A stretch of DNA of 64,000 nucleotides from Streptomyces avermitilis MA-4680 = NBRC 14893 (GCF_000009765.2 NC_003155.5:7068001-7132000), one strand, 5' to 3'. Counted from the stretch's first letter, positions 31,811-41,148 are shown. A program made the numbers and translations. Notes: generated from the sequence alone by a model not told the origin.

Positions 31811-32115
31811 TCAGGCGAGCCGATGCTCCCAGCGCAGCAACGGGCTGCTGTCGATCCAGTACAAGTGCGATCTGTCGGTGACTCGGAGCCGCACAGTCTC
31901 GATACCTGGACTGCCGTTGTCTTGCCGGGCGACAAGGGCACGCTCGATGGCGTCCCAGAGGGCCATGGGGTGTCCTCCCTGGCGGACGGTCCAGCTCTCG
32001 CCGTCGGCGATGAACTCGTCGAACGACTCCCGCTCAGGGGCGAAGAGGTACCGCAACGGTGCGCCGTCGCTGCGGGTGGCGCGAACGAACTGCGCTCCCG
32101 GTGCGGCGAGCTGTC
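31811..32115 (-). pseudogene. decayed tgmC C-terminal fragment
   Basis: About 100 codons matching the end of tgmC: QLAAPGAQFVRATRSDG, PLRYLFAPERESFDEF, GESWTVRQGG, then LYWIDSSPLLRWEHRLA. Roughly three residues in four are identical to the intact copy. Everything upstream (the SAM-binding part, tgmB, tgmA) is missing, and before it only the first bases of a DUF6087 gene remain. It lies at the same side of its attachment site as the intact gene. The 31434-32210 interval otherwise holds only the attachment-site sequences. Confidence 0.85.
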
Positions 32116-32210
32116 GGGAGGAAGACATGAACTAGCAAGTAAGAAACGGGAGTTCGATCGTAGGATGTGCGGCGAATGATCCCGCCCCGGTTGAAGGACG
32201 TACACGAATC

Positions 32211-33026
32211 ATGAGCGACCCTGTGACGACGCCCGAGCCGGCAAAGCAGCAGAAGATCGACACGTCGGTGCCGCACTCCGCCCGTATCTGGAACTACTGG
32301 CTCGGCGGCAAGGACAACTACCCCGTCGACGAGGCGGCCGGTGACGCGTACACCGAGGTGTTTCCCGGGATCGTCACCATCGCCCGCTCCAGTCGTGCCT
32401 TCCTGCGTCGCAACATCGCGTATCTCGTCTCCGAGGCGGGCATCCGGCAGTTCCTGGACGTCGGCACCGGCCTTCCGACCGCGCAGAACACCCACGAGGT
32501 CGCCCAGGGGCTCGCTCCCGAGGCGCGGATCGTCTACGTCGACAACGATCCGATGGTGCTCGCCCACGCCCGTGCGCTGCTCTACTCCACGGACGAGGGC
32601 GCGACCGCCTACATCGACGCCAACGTGACGGACCCGGAGCACATTCTCGAGGTCGCCGCCGAGACGCTGGACTTCGGTCGTCCCACCGCGCTCATCCTCA
32701 GCAACATCCTGGGTCACGTCGCCGACTGCGATCAGGCCCGTTCCATCGTCACCCGGCTGATGGAAGCCCTGCCCTCGGGCAGTTACCTCTCCATCAACGA
32801 CGGGTCGCGTGGCATCGACCCGGTCTTCGAGCAGGCCCAGGACGCCTACAACAACAGCGGCGCCGTTCCGTACAACCTGCGCTCCATCGATGAGATCACC
32901 GCGTTCTTCGACGGTCTGGAGCTTGTCGAGCCCGGTGTCGTCTCGGTGACGGAGTGGCGTCCGGAGCCCGGTTCGGGCGTCCCGGAGGTCATCGCCGAGC
33001 ACGGTGGACTTGCGCGTAAGCCGTAA
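32211..33026 (+). CDS. SAM-dependent methyltransferase (DUF574 / Methyltransf_19)
   Basis: A 271-residue member of a family greatly expanded in Streptomyces. Hallmarks are the N-terminal HSARIWNYWLGGKDNYPVD, RSSRAFLRRNIAYL, the SAM loop FLDVGTGLPTAQNTHEVAQ, IVYVDNDPMVLAHARALL, and later LPSGSYLSINDGSRG. The natural substrate of the family is unknown. The ATG at 32211 follows a GAAGGACG site. It stands alone between the tgmC remnant and the AMIN-like gene and is typical accessory cargo. Confidence 0.88.
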   Translation: MSDPVTTPEPAKQQKIDTSVPHSARIWNYWLGGKDNYPVDEAAGDAYTEVFPGIVTIARSSRAFLRRNIAYLVSEAGIRQFLDVGTGLPTAQNTHEVAQGLAPEARIVYVDNDPMVLAHARALLYSTDEGATAYIDANVTDPEHILEVAAETLDFGRPTALILSNILGHVADCDQARSIVTRLMEALPSGSYLSINDGSRGIDPVFEQAQDAYNNSGAVPYNLRSIDEITAFFDGLELVEPGVVSVTEWRPEPGSGVPEVIAEHGGLARKP

Positions 33027-33222
33027 CGACAGGAGTGGTGCGGCGGTCGGGCCGACGGTAACCGGTCGGCCTTGCTGCGCACGCGGAAAGCGCTGAGGTC
33101 TCACGGGGCGGTTGGTGCTGGACGGGCCCCTGCGCCGCAATGGGCTGCTCCACTGTGCACAACCTTCCGGAAGGCCGCCGGTCTGAACAGACACACACCT
33201 ACGCGAGCTACCGGGGGTAGTC

Positions 33223-33762
33223 ATGCGACGGATAGGTACTGCACTGGCCGCGATGATGCTGGCGGGCGGCGGTCTGTTGGCCGGCACGGTTCCGGCGGTG
33301 GCCGCGCCGACGGCCGTGGACTGCGCCGTGACGTGGGGGAGCCTGGACAAGACCGGTGACTCCGCTGCCTCCAGGCGACTGACCGACGTGAGGGCCGGAC
33401 AGCACGAGTGCTTCGACCGTCTGGTCTTCGACGCCCAGGGCACGGCGGCCGACCCGATCGGCTACACGGTCCGCTACGTCGACGTACTGCACCAGGACCC
33501 GAGCGACGTCGTGGTTCCGATCAAGGGCGGAGCCATTCTGGAGATCTCGCTGTTCTCCCCGCGCTACGACCCGGCGACCGGACAGCCCTACCCGCCGCTT
33601 CCTTCCGTCGACGTCACCGGGTACCGGACCTTCCGGGAGTTCAAGTTCACAGGTGGCTCCGAGGGCTACACCCAGGCCGGACTGGGCGTCCGCGCCCGGC
33701 TGCCGTTCCGGGTCTTCCAGACGGCCAACCATCTCGTGGTGGACGTGGCTCACACCTGGTGA
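33223..33762 (+). CDS. secreted AMIN-like domain protein
   Basis: A 179-residue exported protein. The signal peptide is RRIGTALAAMMLAGGGLLAG followed by TVPAVAAP. The mature part (GQHECFDRLVFDA, GYTVRYVDVLHQDPS, FREFKFTGGSEGYTQAGLGV, ending RVFQTANHLVVDVAH) is the AMIN-like beta domain found in Streptomyces secreted and lipoproteins, thought to bind the cell wall or glycans. It has two cysteines. GGGGGTAGTC precedes the ATG. It converges with the end of the mce operon. Function unproven. Confidence 0.8.
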   Translation: MRRIGTALAAMMLAGGGLLAGTVPAVAAPTAVDCAVTWGSLDKTGDSAASRRLTDVRAGQHECFDRLVFDAQGTAADPIGYTVRYVDVLHQDPSDVVVPIKGGAILEISLFSPRYDPATGQPYPPLPSVDVTGYRTFREFKFTGGSEGYTQAGLGVRARLPFRVFQTANHLVVDVAHTW

Positions 33763-33853
33763 TCCCGTACGGCCGGGGGTGCGGCCGCCTCTTATGGAGC
33801 GTTACGTCGAATACGCCGATGCCCGCGCCTACGCCGACCAGGCGGCGTCCGCG

Positions 33854-34672
33854 TCAGAGCGCGTCGACCCCGCTCACCCTCCAGCCGTGGGACGTAAGGG
33901 CCACCGTCATCCGCACCCGGTTCAGGTCCACGCGGGAGCCCGAGACCTGGGTGCTCGTGGTCACCTGGTTGACGAAGAGGAGGACCACGGCGCGGTCCGC
34001 CGAGGCCGAGATCACGGAGGCTGCCGGGGAGCCGCCGGTGGGCTGCGTCACCGTCGCCTTCACCACCCCGTGGTATTTCCTGGCCGTCGGGCCGACCACC
34101 GTCGTGGTGGTCTTCCGGTACTCGTCGCGGAAGTGGCCGGTGAGCCGGGCGCGGGCCGCGGCGAAGTCGCGGTCCAGGTGCCTGTAGTCGTACGACAGCA
34201 CGACTGGCGCCGCCTGGCGTGCGGCCGCGAGTGCCTGACCGCGTGCCTGTTCGGCCCGCACGCCCTCCCGGTAGCGCCACCCGAGAACGGTGGCCGCGAC
34301 CAGACCCGCCAGGAGCAGGACACACAGGGCGGCGGTGAGCAGCCGCCGCCGACCGTGCCGCGTAGCCGTACCGCGGCCGGGCTCGCCCTCCTCCTGCGCT
34401 GGGTCCTCCTCGAAGCACTCAGGCGAGGGCTCGGGCGGGTCGTCCCAGCCGTCCTCATCGGGGGCCTCGATGAGCACGGTGCGGCCGGCGGCCGGTGCCT
34501 CGGGCCGTCCCGGGGCCACCTCGTCGGTGGACGCCGGGTCCGGTTCGCGGTGGCCGCGCTCCGCGCGCTTGGCCGCCGCGCGGGCGGCCGCGGTCATGGT
34601 GCGCCCGGTGCCGGATCCGGCACCGGAGCCGCGGCTTCGGGTGGTCGTCTTCGCCACGGTCTTACTCCTCAT
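33854..34672 (-). CDS. Mce-associated membrane protein 2
   Basis: A 272-residue protein. Residues 1-105 are charged and probably disordered (TTTRSRGSGAGSGTG, EDPAQEEGEPG). One transmembrane helix follows at about 108-128 (LLTAALCVLLLAGLVAATVLG). Then comes an outer NTF2-like domain with YDYRHLDRDFAAARARLTGHF, the same pattern as the preceding gene. Such Mam proteins stabilise or assist the Mce substrate-binding complex. It is the last gene of the mce operon, 40 bp after the first Mam gene. Confidence 0.85.
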   Translation of the reverse strand: MRSKTVAKTTTRSRGSGAGSGTGRTMTAAARAAAKRAERGHREPDPASTDEVAPGRPEAPAAGRTVLIEAPDEDGWDDPPEPSPECFEEDPAQEEGEPGRGTATRHGRRRLLTAALCVLLLAGLVAATVLGWRYREGVRAEQARGQALAAARQAAPVVLSYDYRHLDRDFAAARARLTGHFRDEYRKTTTTVVGPTARKYHGVVKATVTQPTGGSPAASVISASADRAVVLLFVNQVTTSTQVSGSRVDLNRVRMTVALTSHGWRVSGVDAL

Positions 34673-34712
34673 GTCCTCATGGGTCGTATGGCGGGGGGGG
34701 GGGAGGGAGCGG

Positions 34713-35246
34713 TCAGCCGACGAACTCGACGTCGGAGGTCAGCCAGCGGCCGTTTCGCTGCACCAGGTCGAGCTGTAGGCGGTAGGTGCGCGCCTCGCCC
34801 TTGGGGGCGGCGGTGTTGGTCACCTTGCTGTCGGCGACCACCAGGACGCGGGCCGAGTGCTCGTCGGACCGGACGATGCCCGCCTCCAGAACCTGGCCAT
34901 CGGAGACCGACTTGTTCTGGGTGACCAGCTGCGTCAGCTCCTCCGTCTGCGCGGCGAACTGCTTCCTGAAGTCGCCGGTGGCGCCCTCGAGGACGTTCGC
35001 GCTGTCCCGGTCGTAGTGCCGGTAGTCGAGCGAGGTGAAGTTCAGCGCCGACTGGCGGGCCGCGGCCAGGAGGTCCTGGCGCCGCTGCTCCGCCTCGCGC
35101 TGGTTGTAGAGCCCGAAGCTCAGCCAGATCGTCAGCGCGGTGGCGAGGACGGTCGCCACGACGAGCCCCACCGACCAGGCCCTGCCCGACAGGACACTTC
35201 TCATGGCTCTGCTCATGCCATCGGTCCGACGAGTAGCCATTGCCAT
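34713..35246 (-). CDS. Mce-associated membrane protein 1
   Basis: A 177-residue protein. A basic N terminus leads to a transmembrane helix at about 24-45 (WSVGLVVATVLATALTIWLS). Then YNQREAEQRRQDLLAAARQS and the family motif LDYRHYDRDSANVLEGATGDF. The outer domain is NTF2-like. GGAAGGGAG lies before the ATG at 35246. It overlaps the end of the MceF gene by 34 bases, so it belongs to the same transcript. Confidence 0.87.
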   Translation of the reverse strand: MAMATRRTDGMSRAMRSVLSGRAWSVGLVVATVLATALTIWLSFGLYNQREAEQRRQDLLAAARQSALNFTSLDYRHYDRDSANVLEGATGDFRKQFAAQTEELTQLVTQNKSVSDGQVLEAGIVRSDEHSARVLVVADSKVTNTAAPKGEARTYRLQLDLVQRNGRWLTSDVEFVG

Positions 35247-36490
35247 GACTCCCTTCCGAAAACGGCCTGTTGGCCGCCCGTCGAGCCGATCTCGACGGGC
35301 CTTCCGTCCGGGCCGGTCGCGGTGCCGGTCTCCGGGTCGTACGGCGTGACATACGCCGCCTGGTTCGTACCGCCGGAAGTGGTCGACGCGCCGGGGGCGT
35401 TCTGCGCGCCCCGCACCGACGTCTTGTTTCCGCGCGGGGCGGTGCAGCGCGCGTCGGTGTTCGCCTCGCGTGTGCTGGTGTCCGAGGGGTCACGCCGTGT
35501 TGTCCCGTATCCCTGGGTGCACGGCGGCGGGTCGTCGGCGTTCACCACCAGGCCGAAGTGGGTGGTGCCGTCGCCCGGGACGACCGTGTAGCTGCCCGCG
35601 ACCAGCGCCGGGAAGGTGACCAGGGACTGCTCCACGCCGGGCAGGCGGGCCAGCGTGACCTGGCCGCCGCTGATCAGATTGGCCAGCAGGACCGACAGCC
35701 GTGGGCCGGTGGATTTCAGCAGGGAGTTCACCTGTTGCGCGGCCGGCGTCGCGTTGCCGATCAGTTTGCGCAGGTCCCCGTCGCTCGATTTCAGCTGTGC
35801 GCTGAGCGCCGCCAGATCGTGCGCGAACGACTTGATGGACGAGCCCTGGTCGGCCTGTGTCTTGAGGACCTTTCGCGAGTCCTCGATCAGCGAGATCGTC
35901 TGGGGGAGTGACTCGGAGGCCGACTCCACGAGCGCGTTGCCCGAGTCCACCAGCCGGCTCAGGTTCGGGCCGGTGCCGGAGAATGCCTTGCCCAGCTCGT
36001 CGACGGTGACCCGCAGGTCGTCCTTGCCGACCGAGTCGACCAGCCGGTCCAGGCTGAGGACGAGGTCCGTGGTGGGCAGCGGCACGCGGGTGCTGCCGCG
36101 CGGGATGGCGCTGCCGTCGAGGAGATATGGGCCATGCGAAGTTCGCGGCTGTAGATCTACGTATTGCTCGCCCACGGCCGAGCGGTTCGCCACCACGGCC
36201 AGGGTGTCCGCAGGAATGCGCGGCACGCCGTCCTTGATGTCGAGGGCGACCGAGACGCCGTCGGAGCCGGTCAGCCGCAGCGCGCCGACGCGGCCCACCG
36301 GCACCCCGCGGTAGGTGACCTCGGCGCCGGGGAAGATGCCCCCGGAGTCGGCGAAGTCCGCCCGCACGGTGTAGCCGCGGCCCAGGACGTCGTCCACCAG
36401 GCCCGTGTACTCGGCGCCGACGTACGAGACCCCGACGGCGGTGACGGTGGCGAAGGCGAGCAACTGGGCCTTGACCGTACGTGTGATCAC
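35213..36490 (-). CDS. mceF: MCE-family protein, MceF position
   Basis: A 425-residue subunit of the Mce lipid importer. The N-terminal helix (LLAFATVTAVGVSYVG) anchors it. The MCE/MlaD domain follows (YTVRADFADSGGIFPGAEVTYRGVPVG). A long helical part to about residue 300 should form the tunnel or needle. A low-complexity C-terminal tail ends at about 425. The GTG at 36490 follows AAGGGGG and overlaps the previous stop (GTGA). Six such proteins make one channel for lipids, in other actinobacteria sterols or fatty acids. Confidence 0.88.
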   Translation of the reverse strand: MITRTVKAQLLAFATVTAVGVSYVGAEYTGLVDDVLGRGYTVRADFADSGGIFPGAEVTYRGVPVGRVGALRLTGSDGVSVALDIKDGVPRIPADTLAVVANRSAVGEQYVDLQPRTSHGPYLLDGSAIPRGSTRVPLPTTDLVLSLDRLVDSVGKDDLRVTVDELGKAFSGTGPNLSRLVDSGNALVESASESLPQTISLIEDSRKVLKTQADQGSSIKSFAHDLAALSAQLKSSDGDLRKLIGNATPAAQQVNSLLKSTGPRLSVLLANLISGGQVTLARLPGVEQSLVTFPALVAGSYTVVPGDGTTHFGLVVNADDPPPCTQGYGTTRRDPSDTSTREANTDARCTAPRGNKTSVRGAQNAPGASTTSGGTNQAAYVTPYDPETGTATGPDGRPVEIGSTGGQQAVFGRESWQWLLVGPMA

Positions 36491-37764
36491 GGCTGAACCC
36501 CCTTCAGCATCAGCTCTGCGAGCGCGAGGTCGATCCCCTCGGGCGGCTCTCCTCGGGTGGTGTAGCTGCTGGTGCACACCGGCGGGCACAACGGACCGCC
36601 GCCGCCCGACGGGGCCGACGGCATCGAGGGGGACGACGGCAGGCTCGGTGCGCTGGGCAGCGCGGTGGGGGTCGGGACGGTCGGCAGGTCCGGGAGGTCG
36701 GGTATATCGGGGGTCTCGGGCTGCGTGGACTCGCCGTTCCCGCCGCCGGACTTGTCGGATCCGCCCGCCAAGTTCCTGTACAGGGCGGACAGATCGAGGT
36801 CGGCCGTGATGTCGAGGTTGACGTAGTCACCCCTGACGGCGTCCACCGCGTTGCGCGGGAACGGGTAAGTGGTCAGCAGCTCGAGGGAGTTGGGCAGATC
36901 GGCGCCCGCCTTGTTCAGCTGTTGCAGGATCGGCCGCAGCTGTTTGAGGTTCGCGACCGTGTCGTCGTGAGAGGCGTTGACCACCTTGGTGCCCGTTGTG
37001 CCCAGCTTCGACAGGGCGGTGAGCATCCTGGTCAGATCGCGCCGCTGGTCGGCGAGGACCTTCAGAGCGGGCGGCATCGTGTCGACGGCCTGGGCGATCG
37101 TCTTCTTCTCCTTGCCGAGCCGCCCCGCGAGCCGGTCGACGGCCTTGAGGGCGTGGATGATGTCTTTTCGCCGGCCGTCCAGGCCACCGATGAAGGTGTT
37201 CAGCTCCTTGAGCAGCGATCTGACCCGGTCCTCCCGGCCGTCCAGGGCCTTGTTCAGCTCCACGGTGATCGTCTTGAGCTGGGCCACTCCGCCGCCGTTG
37301 AGCAGCGCGGACAGTGCGGACAGCACCTCCTCGATGTCCGGGTTGCGGCCGCTGCGGGACAGCGGGATGCGGTCGCCGTCGCCGAGCCGGCCCACGGGGG
37401 CCGTGCCGGGCGGGGTGGAGAGCGCGACGTACTTCTCGCCGAGCATGCTGGTCTGCCGCAGCTCCGCGACCGCGTTGGCGGGCAGCTTCACCGAGTCGGC
37501 GACCCGCAGCCGTACGCGCGCGTGCCAGCCGTCCAGCTGCACTTCCTCGACCGCGCCCACGGTGACGTTGTTGACCTTCACCGCCGACTGCGGCACCAGG
37601 TCGAGGACATCGCGGAACTCGACCGTGACGTGGTACGCGTGGCCGTCCGCGGCGGCTCCGCCGGGCAGCTGGACGTCGTACCAGCCGTTGAACTCGCAGC
37701 CGGACAGCAGCAGCGAGCCGACCGCGGCCCACGCCACCGCCCCGACCTTGCGCAGTGCGTTCAT
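36487..37764 (-). CDS. mceE: MCE-family lipoprotein, MceE position
   Basis: A 425-residue Mce subunit. A lipoprotein signal with LLLSGCEF puts the lipidated Cys near residue 23, as MceE/LprK proteins have. The MlaD domain follows (YHVTVEFRDVLDLVPQSAVKVNNVTVG), then the helical tunnel region. The C terminus is Pro/Ser-rich (PDLPTVPTPTALPSAPS). The ATG overlaps the MceD stop as ATGA. Lipid attachment fixes this subunit to the outer leaflet of the membrane. Confidence 0.88.
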   Translation of the reverse strand: MNALRKVGAVAWAAVGSLLLSGCEFNGWYDVQLPGGAAADGHAYHVTVEFRDVLDLVPQSAVKVNNVTVGAVEEVQLDGWHARVRLRVADSVKLPANAVAELRQTSMLGEKYVALSTPPGTAPVGRLGDGDRIPLSRSGRNPDIEEVLSALSALLNGGGVAQLKTITVELNKALDGREDRVRSLLKELNTFIGGLDGRRKDIIHALKAVDRLAGRLGKEKKTIAQAVDTMPPALKVLADQRRDLTRMLTALSKLGTTGTKVVNASHDDTVANLKQLRPILQQLNKAGADLPNSLELLTTYPFPRNAVDAVRGDYVNLDITADLDLSALYRNLAGGSDKSGGGNGESTQPETPDIPDLPDLPTVPTPTALPSAPSLPSSPSMPSAPSGGGGPLCPPVCTSSYTTRGEPPEGIDLALAELMLKGVQP

Positions 37765-38885
37765 GCGCTCGCCCCCAGAATGCCGCCGAGCGTGCGGTCG
37801 ACCGTTCCCGTCACCGCGGAGCCCTGAGGCACCTTCGGCAGGGAGTCGAAGAGTTTCTTCAGCTCCTTGCAGTCGGGGTTCTTGCCGCCTTCGTCGCCGG
37901 TCGTCTTCAGTACGGAGCACATCAGCGCGGCCGGATCCTGTGCCTGCTGGGCGTTGTTGCGGGTGTCGAGGGTGCCCGCGGACGGGTTGTAGGCGTTGTT
38001 CAGGTTCGACAGGCCGGTGGGAGCCACCTCCAACAGCTCGGCCAGAGCGGCCCGTTGGGTGACGAGCACCTTGGTCACCTTGCTCAGGCCCTTCACGTTC
38101 GAGTTCAGGGACCTCTTGTTGTTCTTCACGAAGGCGGACACGTCACCGAGCGCCGTCCCCAGGTTCTTGAGCGCGTCCGCGAGGTCCTTGCGCTCGCCCG
38201 CGAGCTGTCCGGCGACCTCGGCGAGGCCAGTGTTGAACGACCGCACGCTCTTGTCGTCGGCGGACAGCGCCGCCGTGAACACCTGTAGGTTCCGCACCGT
38301 GCCGAACAGGTCCTTGCGGCCGTCGGACAGCGTGGTGACGGCCTGCGAGAGGTCCTCGACCGTCCGGTTGAGGTTCTCGCCCTGGCCGTCGAGGTTGTCC
38401 GCGCTCACCCCGAGCAGCCGCGACAGCGAGCCGTCCTTGTTGGCGCCCTGGGGGCCGAGCGCGTCGGCCGTCGTGTGCAGGCTGCCGAAGACGCGGTCCA
38501 GTTCGACCGGTACGGCCGTCCGCGACTCGGGGATGACGGCGCCGTTCCGCAGTACCGGGCCCTTTCGGTACACCGGCAGCAGTTGTACGTAACGGTCGCT
38601 GACCACCGAGGAGTTGATGATGGCGGCCTTGGAGTCCGCCGGCACCCTGCGGCCTTCGTCGTACTTCAGCTCCACCCGCACCCGGTCGCCCTCCGGCGTG
38701 ATCTTCTCGACCTCGCCGATCCGGACGCCGAGGACGCGGACGTCCGAGCCGGGGTAGATGCCGACGGTGCGCGGGAAGTACGCGGTGACGTGCACGGACT
38801 CGGAGCGCGGCCACAGCACGTAGGTGAGCGCGGCGACGAGGGCGAGTGCGGTGACCACGGCCACGCGCCTCTTCAGGTTCTTCAC
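37761..38885 (-). CDS. mceD: MCE-family protein, MceD position
   Basis: A 374-residue subunit. The N-terminal anchor is VAVVTALALVAALTYVLW. The MlaD domain begins VTAYFPRTVGIYPGSDVRVLGVRIGEV. Heptad-rich helices follow (NLNRTVEDLSQAVTTL). Two cysteines near the end (MCSVLK, NPDCKEL) could form a disulfide. The start overlaps the MceC stop by 4 bases. Role as for the other subunits. Confidence 0.88.
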   Translation of the reverse strand: MKNLKRRVAVVTALALVAALTYVLWPRSESVHVTAYFPRTVGIYPGSDVRVLGVRIGEVEKITPEGDRVRVELKYDEGRRVPADSKAAIINSSVVSDRYVQLLPVYRKGPVLRNGAVIPESRTAVPVELDRVFGSLHTTADALGPQGANKDGSLSRLLGVSADNLDGQGENLNRTVEDLSQAVTTLSDGRKDLFGTVRNLQVFTAALSADDKSVRSFNTGLAEVAGQLAGERKDLADALKNLGTALGDVSAFVKNNKRSLNSNVKGLSKVTKVLVTQRAALAELLEVAPTGLSNLNNAYNPSAGTLDTRNNAQQAQDPAALMCSVLKTTGDEGGKNPDCKELKKLFDSLPKVPQGSAVTGTVDRTLGGILGASA

Positions 38886-40060
38886 TGCGCGCCTCCCGTC
38901 CGCGGCACCACCGGAGCGGCGACCAGGTTCTGGACGTAGCTGTCGAACCAGCGGCCGTTGCCGAGGGCGTTGGTGAAGACCCGGACGTAGGGCGCGAGCA
39001 GCTTGACGCTCCGGTCGAGGCTGGACTGATTCCGTTCGAGCATCTGCACCACGCGGTTCAGGCCCTTGAGCGCGGGCCCGATCTCCTTGTCGTTGTCCTC
39101 GACGAGGCCGGAGAGCTCGATGCCGAGCGCGGCGGAGCTCTTCAGCAGCTTGTGGATCGCCTTGCGCCGCTTGCTGATCTCCTTGAACAGCTTGCCGCCG
39201 TCCTTGACCAGCGCGGTGAAGTCCTCGGAGTGCTCGGCCAGTACGCCGGTGACACCGTTCGCGTGGTCGAGGAGTTCGCCCAGCGCCTTGTCGCGCGAGG
39301 CGACCGTACGGGAGATCTTCGACAGGCCCTTGATGGACGCCCGTACCTCGGCGGGCGAGTCCTGGAACGTGGTGGAGATGGTGTCCAGGGCCTTCGCCAA
39401 CTGGTCGGTGTCGACCTTCTCCGTCGTCGTGGTGAGATCGCTGAACGCCTGTACGACGTCGTACGCCGGAACCGTCCTCTTCAGCGGTATCTCGCTGCCG
39501 GGCTTCAGCTGTCCCGGTCCCTTGGGACGCAGCGCGAGGTACTTCGCGCCGAGGATCGTCTTGACCCGGATCGAGGCGCCGGTCTCGGTGCCGAACCCCG
39601 GATCGCCCTTGATCTTGAAGGTGACCTTGACGTGGTCACCGTCCAGATCGACGTCCTTGACCTTGCCGACCTTGACACCGGCGATCCGCACCTCGTCGCC
39701 GGGCTTGAGGCCGCCCGCCTCCGAGAAGGCCGCACTGTACGTCTCGCCGCCGCCGATCAGCGGCAGGCTGTCGGCGTTGAACGCGGCCACGGTCAGCAGC
39801 GCGAGGAAGGTGAGGCCGACGGCTCCGATCACCACGGGGTTTCGCTCACGGAACGGGGTGAGGCGCGGACGGCGGATCCGTGGAAGCCGTATCCGAGGCG
39901 GGTCGATGCGGACTTTCACCAGGGGTTCCGGGCGGCGGGGGCGGGGTGCCCGGCGCGGAAGCAGCCGAATCTTCGGGAGCTTGGGCGGGTCGATACGGAC
40001 CTTGACCAGCGGCTCCGGGCGGCGCTTACGGGTCCTGCGCGGAAGGAAGTGCTTCGTCAT
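38882..40060 (-). CDS. mceC: MCE-family protein, MceC position, with repeated basic N terminus
   Basis: A 392-residue subunit. Before the membrane helix (NPVVIGAVGLTFLALLTVAAF, residues about 74-94) there is an unusual long basic cytosolic segment. In it the phrase RRPEPLVKVRIDPP occurs twice, about 30 residues apart, with further RIRLPRIRRPR. This could contact RNA, lipid head groups or the ATPase. The MlaD domain (YSAAFSEAGGLKPGDEVRIAGVKVG) and helical tunnel follow. The start overlaps MceB by 4 bases. Confidence 0.88.
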   Translation of the reverse strand: MTKHFLPRRTRKRRPEPLVKVRIDPPKLPKIRLLPRRAPRPRRPEPLVKVRIDPPRIRLPRIRRPRLTPFRERNPVVIGAVGLTFLALLTVAAFNADSLPLIGGGETYSAAFSEAGGLKPGDEVRIAGVKVGKVKDVDLDGDHVKVTFKIKGDPGFGTETGASIRVKTILGAKYLALRPKGPGQLKPGSEIPLKRTVPAYDVVQAFSDLTTTTEKVDTDQLAKALDTISTTFQDSPAEVRASIKGLSKISRTVASRDKALGELLDHANGVTGVLAEHSEDFTALVKDGGKLFKEISKRRKAIHKLLKSSAALGIELSGLVEDNDKEIGPALKGLNRVVQMLERNQSSLDRSVKLLAPYVRVFTNALGNGRWFDSYVQNLVAAPVVPRTGGAQ

Positions 40061-41148
40061 GCGCCGCACCTCGCCCTCGCCACGTGCAGCTCGGGAGTGA
40101 GCACCTGCTTCGTCTTCGGCAGCACGATCCGGCCGTCGAAGTCGCAGAGGTAGAAGTTGAACCACGAGCCGTAGGACGCCGTCCCCGTCAGCTCGCCCAG
40201 CTTGTTCGGCAGCCGCTTCAGCACGCCCTCCACGGTGTTCTCGTTCTTGTTCAGCGTTCCGGTGAGATCGGTCAGCTCGGCGATGTCGTCCTTCAGCGGC
40301 GGACGCGCGTCCTTGAGCAGCCCCGAGGTGGCGTCCGTCAGGTCGCCGATGCCCACCAGGGACTGCCCGATGGGCTTGCGGTCGGCGGACAGCCCCGAGA
40401 TCACCCGCCGCAGCTGCTTGAGCAGCCCTGAGAAGCGGGCGCCGCGCTGGTCCAGCGTCTCCAGCACGGTGTTGAGGTTGTCGATCACCGAACCGATCAG
40501 CTTGTCGCGGCCGGCCAGCGTCGTGGTGAGCGAAGCCGTGTGCGCGAGCAGGCTGTTGACGGTGCCGCCCTCGCCCTGGAGGGTCCGGATGATCTCGGTG
40601 GCGAGCTGGTTGACGTCCTGCGGGCTGAGCGCCGCGAAGAGTGGCTTGAAGCCGTTCAGCAGCGCGTTGAGGTCCAGTGCGGGCTGGGTGCGCGACAGCG
40701 GGATCGTGGCGCCGGGCTTCAGCCGGGTGGCGTCTCCCGCGCCCTCGGTCAGGGCGACGTATCGCTGTCCGACCAGGTTCCGGTAGCGGACGACCGCGCC
40801 GGTGCTGTTCAGGAGCGGCCGGTCCTCACCGACAGTGAAGGTGACCTCAGCCAGCGTCCGGTCCTTGATCCGGATGCCCTCGACCTGGCCGACCCGCACC
40901 CCGGCCACCCGGATGTCGTCGCCCTTCTCCAGGCCCGTGACGTCGCTGAACACCGCGCGATAGGTGTGCTCGGGGGTGAGGGAGATGTTGACGATGGTGG
41001 CGGCGAGCAGAGTCGTCGCCACCATCGTCACCAGCGCGAACAGGCTGAACTTGATCAGCGGGGCGGCGGCCTGCCGGGCTCCTGACGTCCTCGTGGACGT
41101 CGTAGTCCTCGCGGTCTTCGCGGTCTTCATGATCCTCGTGATCCTCAT
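40057..41148 (-). CDS. mceB: MCE-family protein, MceB position
   Basis: A 363-residue subunit. After a Thr/Arg-rich start comes the anchor helix (FSLFALVTMVATTLLAATIV), then the MlaD domain YRAVFSDVTGLEKGDDIRVAGVRVG and the helical region. The C terminus has the conserved end ASYGSWFNFYLCDFDGRIVLP of MceB-type proteins. The ATG at 41148 overlaps the MceA stop; an alternative ATG at 41130 would drop six residues. Confidence 0.88.
   Translation of the reverse strand: MRITRIMKTAKTARTTTSTRTSGARQAAAPLIKFSLFALVTMVATTLLAATIVNISLTPEHTYRAVFSDVTGLEKGDDIRVAGVRVGQVEGIRIKDRTLAEVTFTVGEDRPLLNSTGAVVRYRNLVGQRYVALTEGAGDATRLKPGATIPLSRTQPALDLNALLNGFKPLFAALSPQDVNQLATEIIRTLQGEGGTVNSLLAHTASLTTTLAGRDKLIGSVIDNLNTVLETLDQRGARFSGLLKQLRRVISGLSADRKPIGQSLVGIGDLTDATSGLLKDARPPLKDDIAELTDLTGTLNKNENTVEGVLKRLPNKLGELTGTASYGSWFNFYLCDFDGRIVLPKTKQVLTPELHVARARCGA

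Noticed and set aside
32034..33443. 469-codon minus-strand frame over the methyltransferase and AMIN-like gene
   Set aside because: Antisense to two genes with clear motifs; composition not protein-like. Only its very end reflects the tgmC remnant, in another frame.
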